A DNA stretch of 64,000 nucleotides from JANNPJ01 sp965200525 (GTDB taxonomy: Bacteria; Actinomycetota; Actinomycetes; Actinomycetales; Kineosporiaceae), in assembly GCA_965200525.1 (NCBI GenBank), contig OZ241368.1, positions 5,766,001 to 5,830,000 of the forward strand, written 5' to 3'. The translations under genes were made by a program, and so were the position numbers. The notes under the pieces were generated by a model. The model did not search any database, was not told where the DNA came from, and saw only the letters and a program-made list of their open reading frames with translations. Numbering within the stretch: the first letter of the stretch is position 1; each line of letters begins with the position of its first letter. Below are positions 1 to 8,406 of this stretch, piece after piece.

Positions 1-560
1 GTGCGGATATCAGTCACGATGTGAGCGGCGCCGGCCTCGGCCAAGCCCTTGGCCCGCTCCGGGTGGCCGACCACGGCGGTGACCTGTGCGCCGGCTCCGT
101 ACGCCAGTTCGACCAGAAACCGGCCGACCCCGCCGGCGGCTCCGGTGATCAGAACCCGCTTACCGATCAGTGATCCGGCCCGGCGGATCAACCGCAGCGC
201 GGTCAAACCGGCGATGCCCAGGGTGGCGGCCTGCTCAAAGGTCACATTGTCGGCCAGCGGGGCCAGCCGAGAAGGGGGCAGCGAAACCTGTTCCGCCCAG
301 GCCCCCTGGTCAGCCAGCCCCACGACCCTGGTGCCGACGGCGGGGCCGGAACCGTCCGCCGGCGTCCGCAGGACCACCCCGGCGAAGTCCTGCCCGGGCC
401 GCCACCCGGCCGGGCGGCGGGAGATGAGAAGCAGCTCACCGCGATTGATCGAGAACGCCCGGACCGACACCACGGTCTCGTTCGGGGAGGGCTCGGGTTG
501 GTCGACCTCCCGCATCTGGACCGGGTCGATCTCGCCGGGAGTGTTGACGATGGCCAGCAT
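1..560 (-). CDS. MDR-family zinc-independent NAD(P)H:quinone oxidoreductase, 3' end outside window
   Basis: Partial gene on the minus strand; the ATG at 560 has AAGGAG just upstream and the frame stays open to the window edge (about 186 codons visible). The translation starts MLAIVNTPGEIDPVQ, has the N-terminal GroES-like fold of medium-chain reductases, and reaches the nucleotide-binding motif GAAGGVGRFLVELA. No zinc-binding cysteines are seen, which fits quinone or enoyl reductases. It is the last visible gene of the leftward operon, 23 bp after the HAD phosphatase. A role reducing an alkene or butenolide intermediate of the neighbouring locus is an inference from context. Confidence 0.85.
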   Translation of the reverse strand, partial: MLAIVNTPGEIDPVQMREVDQPEPSPNETVVSVRAFSINRGELLLISRRPAGWRPGQDFAGVVLRTPADGSGPAVGTRVVGLADQGAWAEQVSLPPSRLAPLADNVTFEQAATLGIAGLTALRLIRRAGSLIGKRVLITGAAGGVGRFLVELAYGAGAQVTAVVGHPERAKGLAEAGAAHIVTDIR

Positions 561-583
561 GGGCGCACTCCTTCTCATGAGGC

Positions 584-1264
584 TCAGCCCACCACGGGCG
601 CCCGTTCGCCGGGCTGCCGGGCGAGCAGATAATCCTTCAACTGCCGATTCTGGCCGACCATCACCGGGTTTCCGATCAGATCGAGCATGGGGATGTCGGA
701 AGGGTGGTCGCCGTAACCGAAACAGCGCATCGGGTCGACCCCAGGATACTCGGCCAGCAGCCGCGAAGCGGCCACCTGCTTGCCCGAACCGATCACGGAT
801 TCGGCGATCTCGCCGGTGTGGTCGCCGTCCGCGACGATCGGTGCTGTGCACAGCAGACGGTCGGCGCCGACGTCCTCGGCGATCGGGTCGAGCGGCGCCG
901 GGAACGATCCTGAGACGAGCACGATCAGGGCGCCGTCCTGCTGATGCCGGCGCAGACGGTCGCGGGTGGACGTGATGTAGAACTCGCCCTGCGTGGTCCG
1001 GGTCTCGAACCAGCGCCGGCCCGCGGCCGCGACGGCGTCGGCGCGATGGCCGGTGAAGTGCTCGTAGTACCGCCGGTTGATGTCGTCGCGGGGCACGCCG
1101 AGATCCGCCGCCAGTTGCAGGGAGTGGCGGATGGCCCGGTACTGGGCGGCGCCGGCGGTGCCGTCCCGCTCGGTCAGATAGAACTCCAGGAAATCGAACA
1201 TGCTCTTGCTGTGGATCAGGGTCTCGTCGACGTCGCAGAACACGATGTAGCCGGGCTCAGGCAT
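584..1264 (-). CDS. HAD-superfamily (IB-type) phosphatase
   Basis: 226 aa. The nucleophile motif DVDET is at residues 11-15, near the N-terminus, and a late motif GYGDHPSDIPML supplies the Mg-binding acidic residues, as in phosphoserine-phosphatase-like HAD-IB enzymes. The ATG overlaps the end of the KAS III-like gene by 8 bp, so the two are probably translationally coupled. The substrate cannot be read from the sequence. In AfsA pathways an intermediate carries a phosphate derived from dihydroxyacetone phosphate and must be dephosphorylated, so a pathway phosphatase is plausible here. A housekeeping lipid- or serine-phosphate phosphatase is the alternative. Confidence 0.8.
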   Translation of the reverse strand: MPEPGYIVFCDVDETLIHSKSMFDFLEFYLTERDGTAGAAQYRAIRHSLQLAADLGVPRDDINRRYYEHFTGHRADAVAAAGRRWFETRTTQGEFYITSTRDRLRRHQQDGALIVLVSGSFPAPLDPIAEDVGADRLLCTAPIVADGDHTGEIAESVIGSGKQVAASRLLAEYPGVDPMRCFGYGDHPSDIPMLDLIGNPVMVGQNRQLKDYLLARQPGERAPVVG

Positions 1265-2282
1265 GGTCGGTCACCTCGATCAGGACGCCGGTCCAGGTGA
1301 ATCCCGCGCCGGCGCCCAGCAGCAGCACCGTGTCGCCGGGCTGCAACTGTCCCTGCTCGACCAGGTGATACAGACCCACCGGAGCGTCCCCGCTGCCGAG
1401 ATGGCCGGTGGTCCGGGACAGGCCCCACAGCGATTTGGCCATCCCGTCCGCGAACACACCGAAGTAGTTGTCCCGCATCAGTTCGATTCCCAGGCTGGGG
1501 AAGACGATGTGCTTCAGACCGTCCTGCGCGTCACCGGGCAGGAGCGAGTCCCGAATAGTGCCGACCGCGGCCCGGGTGTGTTCGGTCAGGGTCTCCCGGC
1601 CGCGCTCGGCCAGGTAGGCGCGCTTGGCCGCCCGGACGTCGTGTTCGCCGTCGAGCAGTTCGGGGGTCTCCGGCAGCGGTTCGCGGGTTCGGTGCAGCGC
1701 TTCCAGGGTCGGGTCGGACACGGTGTGCACACCCCGGATGCGCAGCGCGGACGGCCGTCGCGAGAGCACCATGGCGCCGGCGCCATCGCCGTAGACGATG
1801 CCGTAGTCGCCGGTGTAGCGATCGAAGGACGACGTGCCGAACCGGTCGGTGGCCACCACCAGCGCGCGGTCCTCGGGGCCGGCCGTGTTCAGATGGGCGC
1901 AGGCCAGGGTGAGCGCGATCAGCGAACCGTTGCAGCCCTGCATCAGGTTGAAGGGCACCGCCCGGCGGTTGCCCAGCGCGTCCTGCACGTAGGACGCCGT
2001 TGACGAGAGCCGCTTGTGCCCGCTGCGGTGGATCGACGTCACCGCCACCATGCTGAGCCGGTCCGGCGAGAGCCCGCCCCGGTCGAGCGCCTCCGCGGCC
2101 GCGGCCACCGCCATGTCGCCCGGATAGAGTTCGGTCTCGACCGCTACGGCCTCGTACCCGGTGGCCAGCAGTCGTTCGGACTCGATCGGGTCAAGGCCGG
2201 CGGCGGCGTCCAGGATCTTCTCCCGGTGGCTCGGCAGGTGCTGGCCGACGGCCTCGATGAACACGTCCTCGGGTGCGATCAC
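1257..2282 (-). CDS. KAS III-like acyl-ACP condensing enzyme or acyltransferase with altered active site
   Basis: 341 aa from GTG 2282, preferred because GAGGAG lies 8 nt upstream and the GTGA overlaps the stop of the monooxygenase gene (translational coupling); an upstream ATG at 2324 exists but lies inside that gene. The thiolase-fold signature is clear: active-site Cys in MQGCNGS, and the C-terminal LLGAGAGFTW loop. The other two FabH catalytic positions differ: the His of the PHQAN motif is Ser (FPSLG), and the Asn of GNTS is His (GHLGSGDAP), with a nearby Asp. Such changes are found in KAS III-like acyltransferases of secondary metabolism rather than in FabH. It probably moves or condenses an acyl group on the nearby ACP; the substrate is unknown. 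Confidence 0.85.
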   Translation of the reverse strand: MIAPEDVFIEAVGQHLPSHREKILDAAAGLDPIESERLLATGYEAVAVETELYPGDMAVAAAAEALDRGGLSPDRLSMVAVTSIHRSGHKRLSSTASYVQDALGNRRAVPFNLMQGCNGSLIALTLACAHLNTAGPEDRALVVATDRFGTSSFDRYTGDYGIVYGDGAGAMVLSRRPSALRIRGVHTVSDPTLEALHRTREPLPETPELLDGEHDVRAAKRAYLAERGRETLTEHTRAAVGTIRDSLLPGDAQDGLKHIVFPSLGIELMRDNYFGVFADGMAKSLWGLSRTTGHLGSGDAPVGLYHLVEQGQLQPGDTVLLLGAGAGFTWTGVLIEVTDHA

Positions 2283-3505
2283 TGGGCTGACTCCTCGGGC
2301 TGTCGGGCCGGTAGTTGACTCCACACCAGGGCGAGGGCATCGAGCTCGGCGTCGAGGTCGGCGATCTCCCTGGGGTTCGTGGCCGTGCGCATGCGACCGA
2401 GCAGCTCACGGGTGTCGGTGCTGCGGATCACCGCGTGCGCTGCGGACTGCCGCTCGGTGTGATAGCCCTCGAGCACGGATTCCCGCTGGGCACCGACGAG
2501 CCCGCCGCGGACCACCTCATCGATCCGGCCGGCCAGGTCGTGGGCATCGGCCAGGCCGGAGTTCATCGCCTGGCCGCCGGCCGGGGCGTTGAGGTGCGCG
2601 GCATCACCGAGCAGAAACGCGTTGCCCACCCGGAATCGGGGCGCCACCCGCTCGTGGACGGCGTAGAAGGCCAGCGTCTCGACCGGTTCCAGCCGCAGTC
2701 GCACCCCGAACCCGAGCTGGTCGAGGGCACTTTCGTAGACGGCGAGGGAGAGCTGCTGATCGCGGCCGAGCTGGAGCTCGCCACCGAACGGGCCGGCGAC
2801 TCTCAGCCGGCCGCCCGGCAGCGGCAGGACCGACACCACCCCGGTCTCCGACAGGTACATGGAGGACTCGTCGGTCGGCAGCTCGGACGCCGGTCGGCCC
2901 TCGCCCAGCAGATAGCTGAACGGGAAGGTCCGGCCCGGGAACTCGTCGGCGAACAGGCCGATCCGGACCGCGCTCGTGGCGCCGTCGCAGCCGGCCACGA
3001 ACCGGCTGCGCACCTGGTGCACGGTGGGCCCGATCTTCACCAGGCTGACCACCCTGTCGGCGAGGTCCAGATGGGACAGGTACTGCGCGCCGTGCTGCAG
3101 CCGACCGCCACGGGCGGTGAACTGCCGGGCCAGGCCGGCCTCGAACGCGGGCTGATCGATGTTCAGGTAGTACGGATGGGCGCTCGGCAGGCCGGTGAAG
3201 TCGATCCGGTACGAGGCGCCGGTGTGCAGGTGAAACGATATGCGCTGCTGTCGGACGCCGGTGGCGACCAGCTCGGTGGCGACGTCCAGTTGCTCGAGCA
3301 GTTCGAGGCTGCGGGCATGCACCATGACGGCCCTGGTCCGGGGGTCGATCTCGGCGGACCGGTCGACGCAGAGCACGGACAGCCCCCGCTGCTGCAGTTC
3401 CAGACTCATCATCAGGCCGGTGGGACCGGCTCCGACCACGAGGACATCGACCTCCTCGACCGGTGGCCGGTCGGGCGTCTGTGGGGTGCTCGAGATGGTG
3501 GTCAT
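2279..3505 (-). CDS. FAD-dependent (group A, PHBH-fold) monooxygenase
   Basis: 408 aa from ATG 3505, chosen because GGGAGG precedes it by 7 nt; the open frame extends upstream but without coding character. The Rossmann motif VVGAGPTG (residues 23-30) binds ADP of FAD, and the second FAD motif GDAAHLNAPAGGQAMNSG is near the C-terminus. The family hydroxylates or Baeyer-Villiger-oxidises aromatic and polyketide substrates using NAD(P)H and O2. It is the first gene of the leftward operon and is divergent from the SnoaL-like gene. It shares the family of the fusion protein at 5255 but not its hydrolase domain. Confidence 0.9.
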   Translation of the reverse strand: MTTISSTPQTPDRPPVEEVDVLVVGAGPTGLMMSLELQQRGLSVLCVDRSAEIDPRTRAVMVHARSLELLEQLDVATELVATGVRQQRISFHLHTGASYRIDFTGLPSAHPYYLNIDQPAFEAGLARQFTARGGRLQHGAQYLSHLDLADRVVSLVKIGPTVHQVRSRFVAGCDGATSAVRIGLFADEFPGRTFPFSYLLGEGRPASELPTDESSMYLSETGVVSVLPLPGGRLRVAGPFGGELQLGRDQQLSLAVYESALDQLGFGVRLRLEPVETLAFYAVHERVAPRFRVGNAFLLGDAAHLNAPAGGQAMNSGLADAHDLAGRIDEVVRGGLVGAQRESVLEGYHTERQSAAHAVIRSTDTRELLGRMRTATNPREIADLDAELDALALVWSQLPARQPEESAQ

Positions 3506-3776
3506 CGTTTTCCCTCCCGATGTCACGGGTCCGCCCCGCGGCGTCCGGTCGCCTCTAATTACGTTTGCTCGGCGGCCCCTCCGGCAATGTCTCCTTGGGG
3601 GTAGACGGCATCCCCCCGAAGGCGACATGTACCGATGCCGACATTTGCTTAGGCTGATTCGTGTCGCACCGGAGAAGTCGTGCCGGTAATTCACCTGAGA
3701 ATTCAGCAGGACTCTCATCAGGCCTCGGAATTCGTCAGATCCGTCAGATCACATTCGTCAGATTGGGGCCCAAACC
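3506..3776. promoter_or_regulatory. divergent promoter region of the two biosynthetic operons, with CGTCAGAT repeats
   Basis: This 271-bp stretch separates the leftward monooxygenase operon from the rightward SnoaL-AfsA operon and is noticeably more AT-rich than its surroundings, so it should carry both promoters. Just before the SnoaL start there are three copies of CGTCAGAT at 3733-3740, 3742-3749 and 3756-3763, which look like a regulator-binding array. No gene-length open frame with coding character lies here. Confidence 0.6.
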
Positions 3777-4178
3777 ATGGGTGCTCGGACCCGAACCGTC
3801 GTCGAGGAATTTCTGGGCCGGCTGGGGGCCGGTGACCCGGCCGGTGCGATCGAACTCCTGGCCGAGCCGGTCGACTGGTTCACTCCCGGGGACACCACGC
3901 TGATCCCGTGGATGGGCCAGCGCTCCACGAAGGCCCAGGTGGAAACCTTCTTCAGCCTGGGCGGGGCCAACATGACCCCGGAGAGCTTCGCGGTGCACAA
4001 AATCGTGGTCGAGGATGATGTCGCGATCGTGCTCGGGCACTTCAAGTACCAGGTGAATGCGACCGCCAAGAGTTTCGAGTCCGACTTCGCGCTCGAGATT
4101 CGGGTCACCGACGGGTTGATCGACCGATACCACATGCACGAGGACAGTTACGCGATCGCTCTGGCCTTCGTGCCGTGA
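3777..4178 (+). CDS. SnoaL-like / NTF2-fold protein
   Basis: 133 aa. Pattern typical of the SnoaL-like NTF2 superfamily: an N-terminal helix with VVEEFLGRLGAGDPAGAIELL, then WFTPGD and alternating strands ending in a conserved RYHMHEDS segment. Members act as polyketide cyclases, hydroxylases or isomerases, and many small actinobacterial members are uncharacterised. First gene of the rightward operon; its stop overlaps the GTG of the AfsA gene (GTGA), so the two should be co-translated. The ribosome-binding site is weak. Function in the pathway is inferred from context only. Confidence 0.8.
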   Translation: MGARTRTVVEEFLGRLGAGDPAGAIELLAEPVDWFTPGDTTLIPWMGQRSTKAQVETFFSLGGANMTPESFAVHKIVVEDDVAIVLGHFKYQVNATAKSFESDFALEIRVTDGLIDRYHMHEDSYAIALAFVP

Positions 4179-5215
4179 TCCACCGGCCGCACGGGGACGT
4201 CGCCCAGAAGGTGCTGCCGGCGCCGTCCTTCGATTCCTGTGTCGCCCGGCATCGCGTTCACCGGGTCGCGCTCGGCGAGGTCTTCATCACCGACGCGGTG
4301 CGGGCGGCCGACGACTATTTCGTCTGCGGGGCGCAGCTGCCCCGCGCGCACGCCTACTTCGGAGACAGCCTCCAGCGCCCGCGGCAGTTCGACCCGCTGC
4401 TCCTGATGGAAGTGACCCGGCAGGCGGGCCTGCTGATCTCGCACGACTTCTACGACGTTCCCCGAGAGCACAAATTCGTGCTCAGCGACATCCACGTCGA
4501 ACTGACCGACGGCGCGGACCTGCGGATCGGCGAGTCCCCGGCCGAACTGGTGCTCGACGTCCGGGTCGTCGACCGCAGGACTCGCGGCAGCAGAGTCACG
4601 GCACTGGGCTTGACCGCCCGGTTCATCCTGGACAACCGGGCGATCGCCACCGCCGGCGTCACCCTGGCCTTCCATCAGCCACCGATCTACGAGTTGGTCC
4701 GCGACCGGGCCCGGGCGCGGCTCGACCTGCCCGCCCTCGCGGACACTCGTGAGCACCGGCCGCGATACGGCGTCGAGCGTTCGGTGGACCCGATCCGCAT
4801 CGGCCGCCTCGACCCGGACAACGTGGTGATCGGTGCGTTGCGCTCGACGCCGGAGGGCACCTCCGCCCCGTTGGTGATCGATCCGGCCCACCCGAGCATG
4901 TTCGACCACCCGCAGGACCACGTCCCCGGGATGGTGATGCTCGAGGCGTACCGGCAGATCGCCGTTCTCGCGGCCGCCCAGGCTCACGCCCTGAACCCGG
5001 TCCGAGCCGTGCTGCATCGCTGCAGGACTCGTTACGCCCAATTCGGCGAGCTTGAACTAGCGACCACGGCAACAGTTCTGGAGATGACCGAGCCGGCCCG
5101 GGTGGGCGACACGATGTCCACCTCACTGCGGTTGCAGTTGTCCCAGGAGGGCGCCTCGATCTCGTCGGCCGAGCTGGAGCTGCGGTTCCCGGTGAACCGT
5201 GATCAGTCCACCTGA
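4175..5215 (+). CDS. AfsA-family gamma-butyrolactone biosynthesis protein
   Basis: 346 aa, GTG start overlapping the preceding stop. Two AfsA hot-dog repeats are visible: the first around residues 28-165 (HRVHRVALGEVFITD, later REHKFVLSD), the second around 210-340 (VIDPAHPSMFDHPQDHVPGMVMLEAYRQ). Length and layout match AfsA/ScbA/BarX. The family condenses a beta-ketoacyl-ACP with dihydroxyacetone phosphate, the committed step to gamma-butyrolactone signals; some members work in other pathways. Neighbours (ACP, KAS III-like enzyme, phosphatase, reductase) could supply the rest of such a route. No TetR-type butyrolactone receptor gene sits next to it in this window, which is unusual for a signalling locus and leaves a purely biosynthetic role open. 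Confidence 0.88.
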   Translation: MIHRPHGDVAQKVLPAPSFDSCVARHRVHRVALGEVFITDAVRAADDYFVCGAQLPRAHAYFGDSLQRPRQFDPLLLMEVTRQAGLLISHDFYDVPREHKFVLSDIHVELTDGADLRIGESPAELVLDVRVVDRRTRGSRVTALGLTARFILDNRAIATAGVTLAFHQPPIYELVRDRARARLDLPALADTREHRPRYGVERSVDPIRIGRLDPDNVVIGALRSTPEGTSAPLVIDPAHPSMFDHPQDHVPGMVMLEAYRQIAVLAAAQAHALNPVRAVLHRCRTRYAQFGELELATTATVLEMTEPARVGDTMSTSLRLQLSQEGASISSAELELRFPVNRDQST

Positions 5216-5254
5216 TCTGCCGATCTTCCAACCGTTTCAGGAGAGGAGATACTC

Positions 5255-7687
5255 ATGGTTGCCGACGACTACGAGGTGCTGATCGTGGGCGCCGGGCCGA
5301 CCGGCCTGACCGCGGCCTGCGAGTTGCTCAGGCGAGGCGTCTCGGTCCGGCTGATCGATGCCGGAGGGCAGGCCAGTGTTCACTCCAAGGCCATGCTGGT
5401 CTGGCCCAGAACCCTGGACATCTTCGAGGATCTGGGCCTGTCGGGCGCCGTGAACGACATCGCCGTCAAGCTGCGCCAGATGACGTACTACTCCGAGAAG
5501 CGGCAAGTTTCGCGGATGCAGCTGTCCGACGAGATGGCGCCCTACTGTCTGCCGCAACGGCACTCGGAGGAGATTCTCACGGCCGGCCTGAAGGGGCTGG
5601 GCGGCAGCATCGAGCGCAACGTCCGGTTGCTCAGCCTGACCGGCCTGGACTTCAGCGGGGCGATCGTCCCGGGCACGGCCGTGACCGCCGTGCTGGAGCA
5701 CCCGGACGGCCGGGTCGAACGCTGCACCGTGCCCTTTGTGATCGGTGCGGACGGCGCGGCCAGCGCGGTGCGCAGCCAGCTCGGCATCGAGTACACCGGA
5801 GCCACCTACGAGAACCGGTTCCTGATCGGGGACACCCGGATCGCCGGCGACCCGCTGGACTCCGACGAGATCCACTACTACCAGTCCCGGGCCGGCGTCT
5901 TGGCCGTCGTCCCGCAGCCGTACAACCTGTTCCGGTTCTTCACCAACGCCCCGCCCGACCTGGAGGACGGCAAACTCGCCGACCTCCAGCGGTTGGTCGA
6001 CCTGCGGGGGCCGGGCGGGCTGACCCTGATCGAGCCCGACTGGGTGACGACGTTCCGGGTGCATCGGCGCCGGGCCAGCACCTTTCAGCTCGGCCGGGTG
6101 TTCATCGCCGGGGACGCCGCGCACGCGCACAGCCCGATGGGGGGCCAGGGGCTGAACACCGGTATGCAGGATGCCCAGAACCTGGCCTGGAAGCTGGCCG
6201 CGGTGATCCGAGGTGAGGCCCGGCCGGAGCTGCTGAAGAGCTACACCCCGGAACGCTCGGCCGTGGCCGACGCCGTGGTCCGCGACACCGATCTGCAGAC
6301 CCGGGCCGCGATGTGGAACCGCGGCCTGCAGGTGACCCTGCGCGACCTGGCGATGCGCTCGCTCGACGCCACCAAGGTGCTGAACCGCTACTACGCCCCG
6401 ATCGCCGCCGGCCGGCGTTGGGTCTACGAACAGCCCGGTGGTGGCCGGCGCGATCTGCCCACCGACTGGTGCAGCGCCCGGTCCGCGATCCGCCGGTCGG
6501 CCCGGGAGGGCGCGGCGATCCCGCGCTCGCTGGCGGTCGACCTCGGCGTGGCCGGCCGCGGCGTCGATCCGGCCAAGTTCACCGTGCTGGTCTCACCCGG
6601 CACCGCGGCCGGCGGGGCCGGCCTGGTCGCGGCGGTCGGCCAGGTGGTCCGGCCCTGGTCGGGTTCGGTCCGAGTGGTCGACGTGGGCCGGTTGGCGAAC
6701 CAGAGTGCCCGCCGGCTCGCGGAGCTGGGGGAGCGGACCCGGCAGGAGATGCACTGCGCCCGGCCCGGCTTCTACCTGATCCGCCCGGACGGGCACATCA
6801 CCATGCACGGCCATCACGACGACCTCGACCGACTGTTTCACCAGCTCGACGTCCTGCTGGTGGCCGGCCCTCAGACGACGGCCGGCTCCGAAGACCACCC
6901 TCTGGAGGAAATCGTGTCCGACCCCACCCAGTACGTCCCGCCCGCCCACGTCGTCGGCAACGGAGAGCACAAGGTCATCGTGCTGCACTCGGTGTTCGGT
7001 GACCACCAGACCTTCGAGGCGCTCTGGCCCTACCTGGACGGCGGCGCGTACAGCTACGCGTTCATGGACGCCCGAGGCTTCGGTAAGGCGATCGATGTCT
7101 CCGGCACCTACAGCACCGACGAGATCGCCTCGGACGTGCTGACCCTGGCCGACAGTCTCGGCTGGTCGACCTTCTCGATGATCGGGCACTCGCTCGGCGG
7201 AATGCCGATCCAGCAGGTCTACCTCAAGGCTCCGCACCGGGTGCGCAAGCTGGTCGGGATCAGCCCGGTGCCGGCCAACGGCATGCCGATCCCGGACTCC
7301 GACTTCCCGCTCTTCGCCGACGCCGCTCACCAGCGAGCCAACCGGCGGATGATCATCGACATGACCACCGGCAACCGGCTGACCCCCAAGTGGGTCGATG
7401 CCTGGGCCGACAAGTCGATGGATGCCGTGGGCCCGGTGGCGTTCCGCGGATACCTGGACTCGTTCCGCACCACCGACTTCTCCGCGCGGGTCACGGGGGC
7501 CGACGTCTCGACGCTGGTGATCGTCGGGGAGCACGACCCGGCGGTGACGGCGGACGCCATGAACGAGACGTGGATGAAGCACTACCCGAAGAGTGAGCTC
7601 AAGGTGATCGGCAACGCCGGGCACTACCCGATGGCCGAGACGCCGATCGCTCTGGTGACGATGCTGGAGAACTTCTTGGCTCAGTGA
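5255..7687 (+). CDS. FAD monooxygenase fused to alpha/beta hydrolase
   Basis: 810 aa, ATG with a strong AGGAGAGGAG leader. Residues 1 to about 400 are a group A flavin monooxygenase (GAGPTG at 12-17; GDAAHAHSPMGGQG motif near 283), then the thioredoxin-like C-terminal domain of this family to about 545. From residue 554 a complete alpha/beta hydrolase follows, with nucleophile Ser646 in GHSLGG, Asp761 in GEHDP and His790 in NAGHYP. The junction contains GGAGG and an in-frame GTG at 6914, so a separate hydrolase may also be made from the same message. Oxidation followed by ester, lactone or C-C hydrolysis in one polypeptide is a natural reading (for example Baeyer-Villiger oxidation then ring opening), but the substrate is unknown. 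Last gene of the rightward operon. Confidence 0.88.
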   Translation: MVADDYEVLIVGAGPTGLTAACELLRRGVSVRLIDAGGQASVHSKAMLVWPRTLDIFEDLGLSGAVNDIAVKLRQMTYYSEKRQVSRMQLSDEMAPYCLPQRHSEEILTAGLKGLGGSIERNVRLLSLTGLDFSGAIVPGTAVTAVLEHPDGRVERCTVPFVIGADGAASAVRSQLGIEYTGATYENRFLIGDTRIAGDPLDSDEIHYYQSRAGVLAVVPQPYNLFRFFTNAPPDLEDGKLADLQRLVDLRGPGGLTLIEPDWVTTFRVHRRRASTFQLGRVFIAGDAAHAHSPMGGQGLNTGMQDAQNLAWKLAAVIRGEARPELLKSYTPERSAVADAVVRDTDLQTRAAMWNRGLQVTLRDLAMRSLDATKVLNRYYAPIAAGRRWVYEQPGGGRRDLPTDWCSARSAIRRSAREGAAIPRSLAVDLGVAGRGVDPAKFTVLVSPGTAAGGAGLVAAVGQVVRPWSGSVRVVDVGRLANQSARRLAELGERTRQEMHCARPGFYLIRPDGHITMHGHHDDLDRLFHQLDVLLVAGPQTTAGSEDHPLEEIVSDPTQYVPPAHVVGNGEHKVIVLHSVFGDHQTFEALWPYLDGGAYSYAFMDARGFGKAIDVSGTYSTDEIASDVLTLADSLGWSTFSMIGHSLGGMPIQQVYLKAPHRVRKLVGISPVPANGMPIPDSDFPLFADAAHQRANRRMIIDMTTGNRLTPKWVDAWADKSMDAVGPVAFRGYLDSFRTTDFSARVTGADVSTLVIVGEHDPAVTADAMNETWMKHYPKSELKVIGNAGHYPMAETPIALVTMLENFLAQ

Positions 7688-7746
7688 CCCAGGCCGACCG
7701 GCACCGGGCAGACATCGCAAACACAAGATCGAGATAGCACGATCGA

Positions 7747-7794
7747 GACGTCGGACAGTGAGCCAAGTCATCCTGTGGCTCATTGTCCGGCGTC
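7747..7794 (+). terminator. long stem-loop terminator after the fusion gene
   Basis: Arms 7747-7765 and 7776-7794 pair over 19 bp with only G-U wobbles and a 10-nt loop. It begins 59 bp after the stop of the monooxygenase-hydrolase gene. There is no U-tract, which is common for actinobacterial terminators. The rest of 7688-7940 is relatively AT-rich and should hold the HxlR promoter. Confidence 0.7.
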
Positions 7795-7940
7795 TGCGAC
7801 GTCTCTCGTCAATATGGCTGAAGCCGAAACTATTGCTAGCGGAACAATCGGGCGAACCGAATATTCACACTATTGTTGCCATCAAGCGGTGCCACTCACG
7901 TAAGCTGGCTCAAATCGTGAGCGGCGTCGACTGAGGTGAA

Positions 7941-8363
7941 ATGTCCACCAGACCTACTGAGCTGTCGCCCCTGGTTCCGGGTGAGGACTTCTTGGCCGAC
8001 TGCCCGGTCCGGCTGACACTCGATCTGATCTCCAGCAAGTGGAGCGTGGTGGTGCTGCGTGCGCTGGGCCGGCAAGGCTGGCGGCACGGAGAACTGCAGA
8101 AGCTGATCGGCGGCATCAGTTCGAAGGTGCTCACTCAGAACCTGCGCCGGCTCATGCAGTACGGCCTCGTCACCCGGGTCGACTTCGGCGGAGTTCCACG
8201 CCGGGTGGAGTACACCCTCACCGACCTCGGCCACTCGCTGTTGCCGGCCACCGATGTGCTGGTCGTGTGGGCCGAACGGCACGGCCCGGCGGTGATGGAG
8301 GCCTTTTTGAACAGCACCGACGACGAACTGGACGACGAGTTCCTTGACGGGGGGCCATCTTAG
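7941..8363 (+). CDS. HxlR-family winged-helix transcriptional regulator
   Basis: 140 aa, ATG with GAGGTGA immediately upstream. Family hallmarks are all present: an N-terminal CPV motif, LDLISSKWSVVVLRAL, GISSKVLTQNLRRLMQYGLV (recognition helix) and RVEYTLTDLGHSL (wing). HxlR proteins are MarR-like dimers that often respond to small aldehydes, quinones or redox stress. It is placed between the fusion oxygenase operon and the convergent ACP gene, so it is a candidate regulator of the locus. Its acidic C-terminal tail (DDELDDEF) is unremarkable. Confidence 0.9.
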   Translation: MSTRPTELSPLVPGEDFLADCPVRLTLDLISSKWSVVVLRALGRQGWRHGELQKLIGGISSKVLTQNLRRLMQYGLVTRVDFGGVPRRVEYTLTDLGHSLLPATDVLVVWAERHGPAVMEAFLNSTDDELDDEFLDGGPS

Positions 8364-8383
8364 GCAGCAGAGTGCGCTTCGGC

Positions 8384-8401
8384 GGCCCCCCGGGTGGGGC
8401 C
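8384..8401. terminator. short bidirectional stem-loop between HxlR and ACP genes
   Basis: GGCCCC at 8384-8389 pairs with GGGGCC at 8396-8401 across a 6-nt loop in the 43-bp gap between two convergent genes. It could end transcripts from both sides. No U-tract. Confidence 0.45.
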
Positions 8402-8406
8402 TTGGG

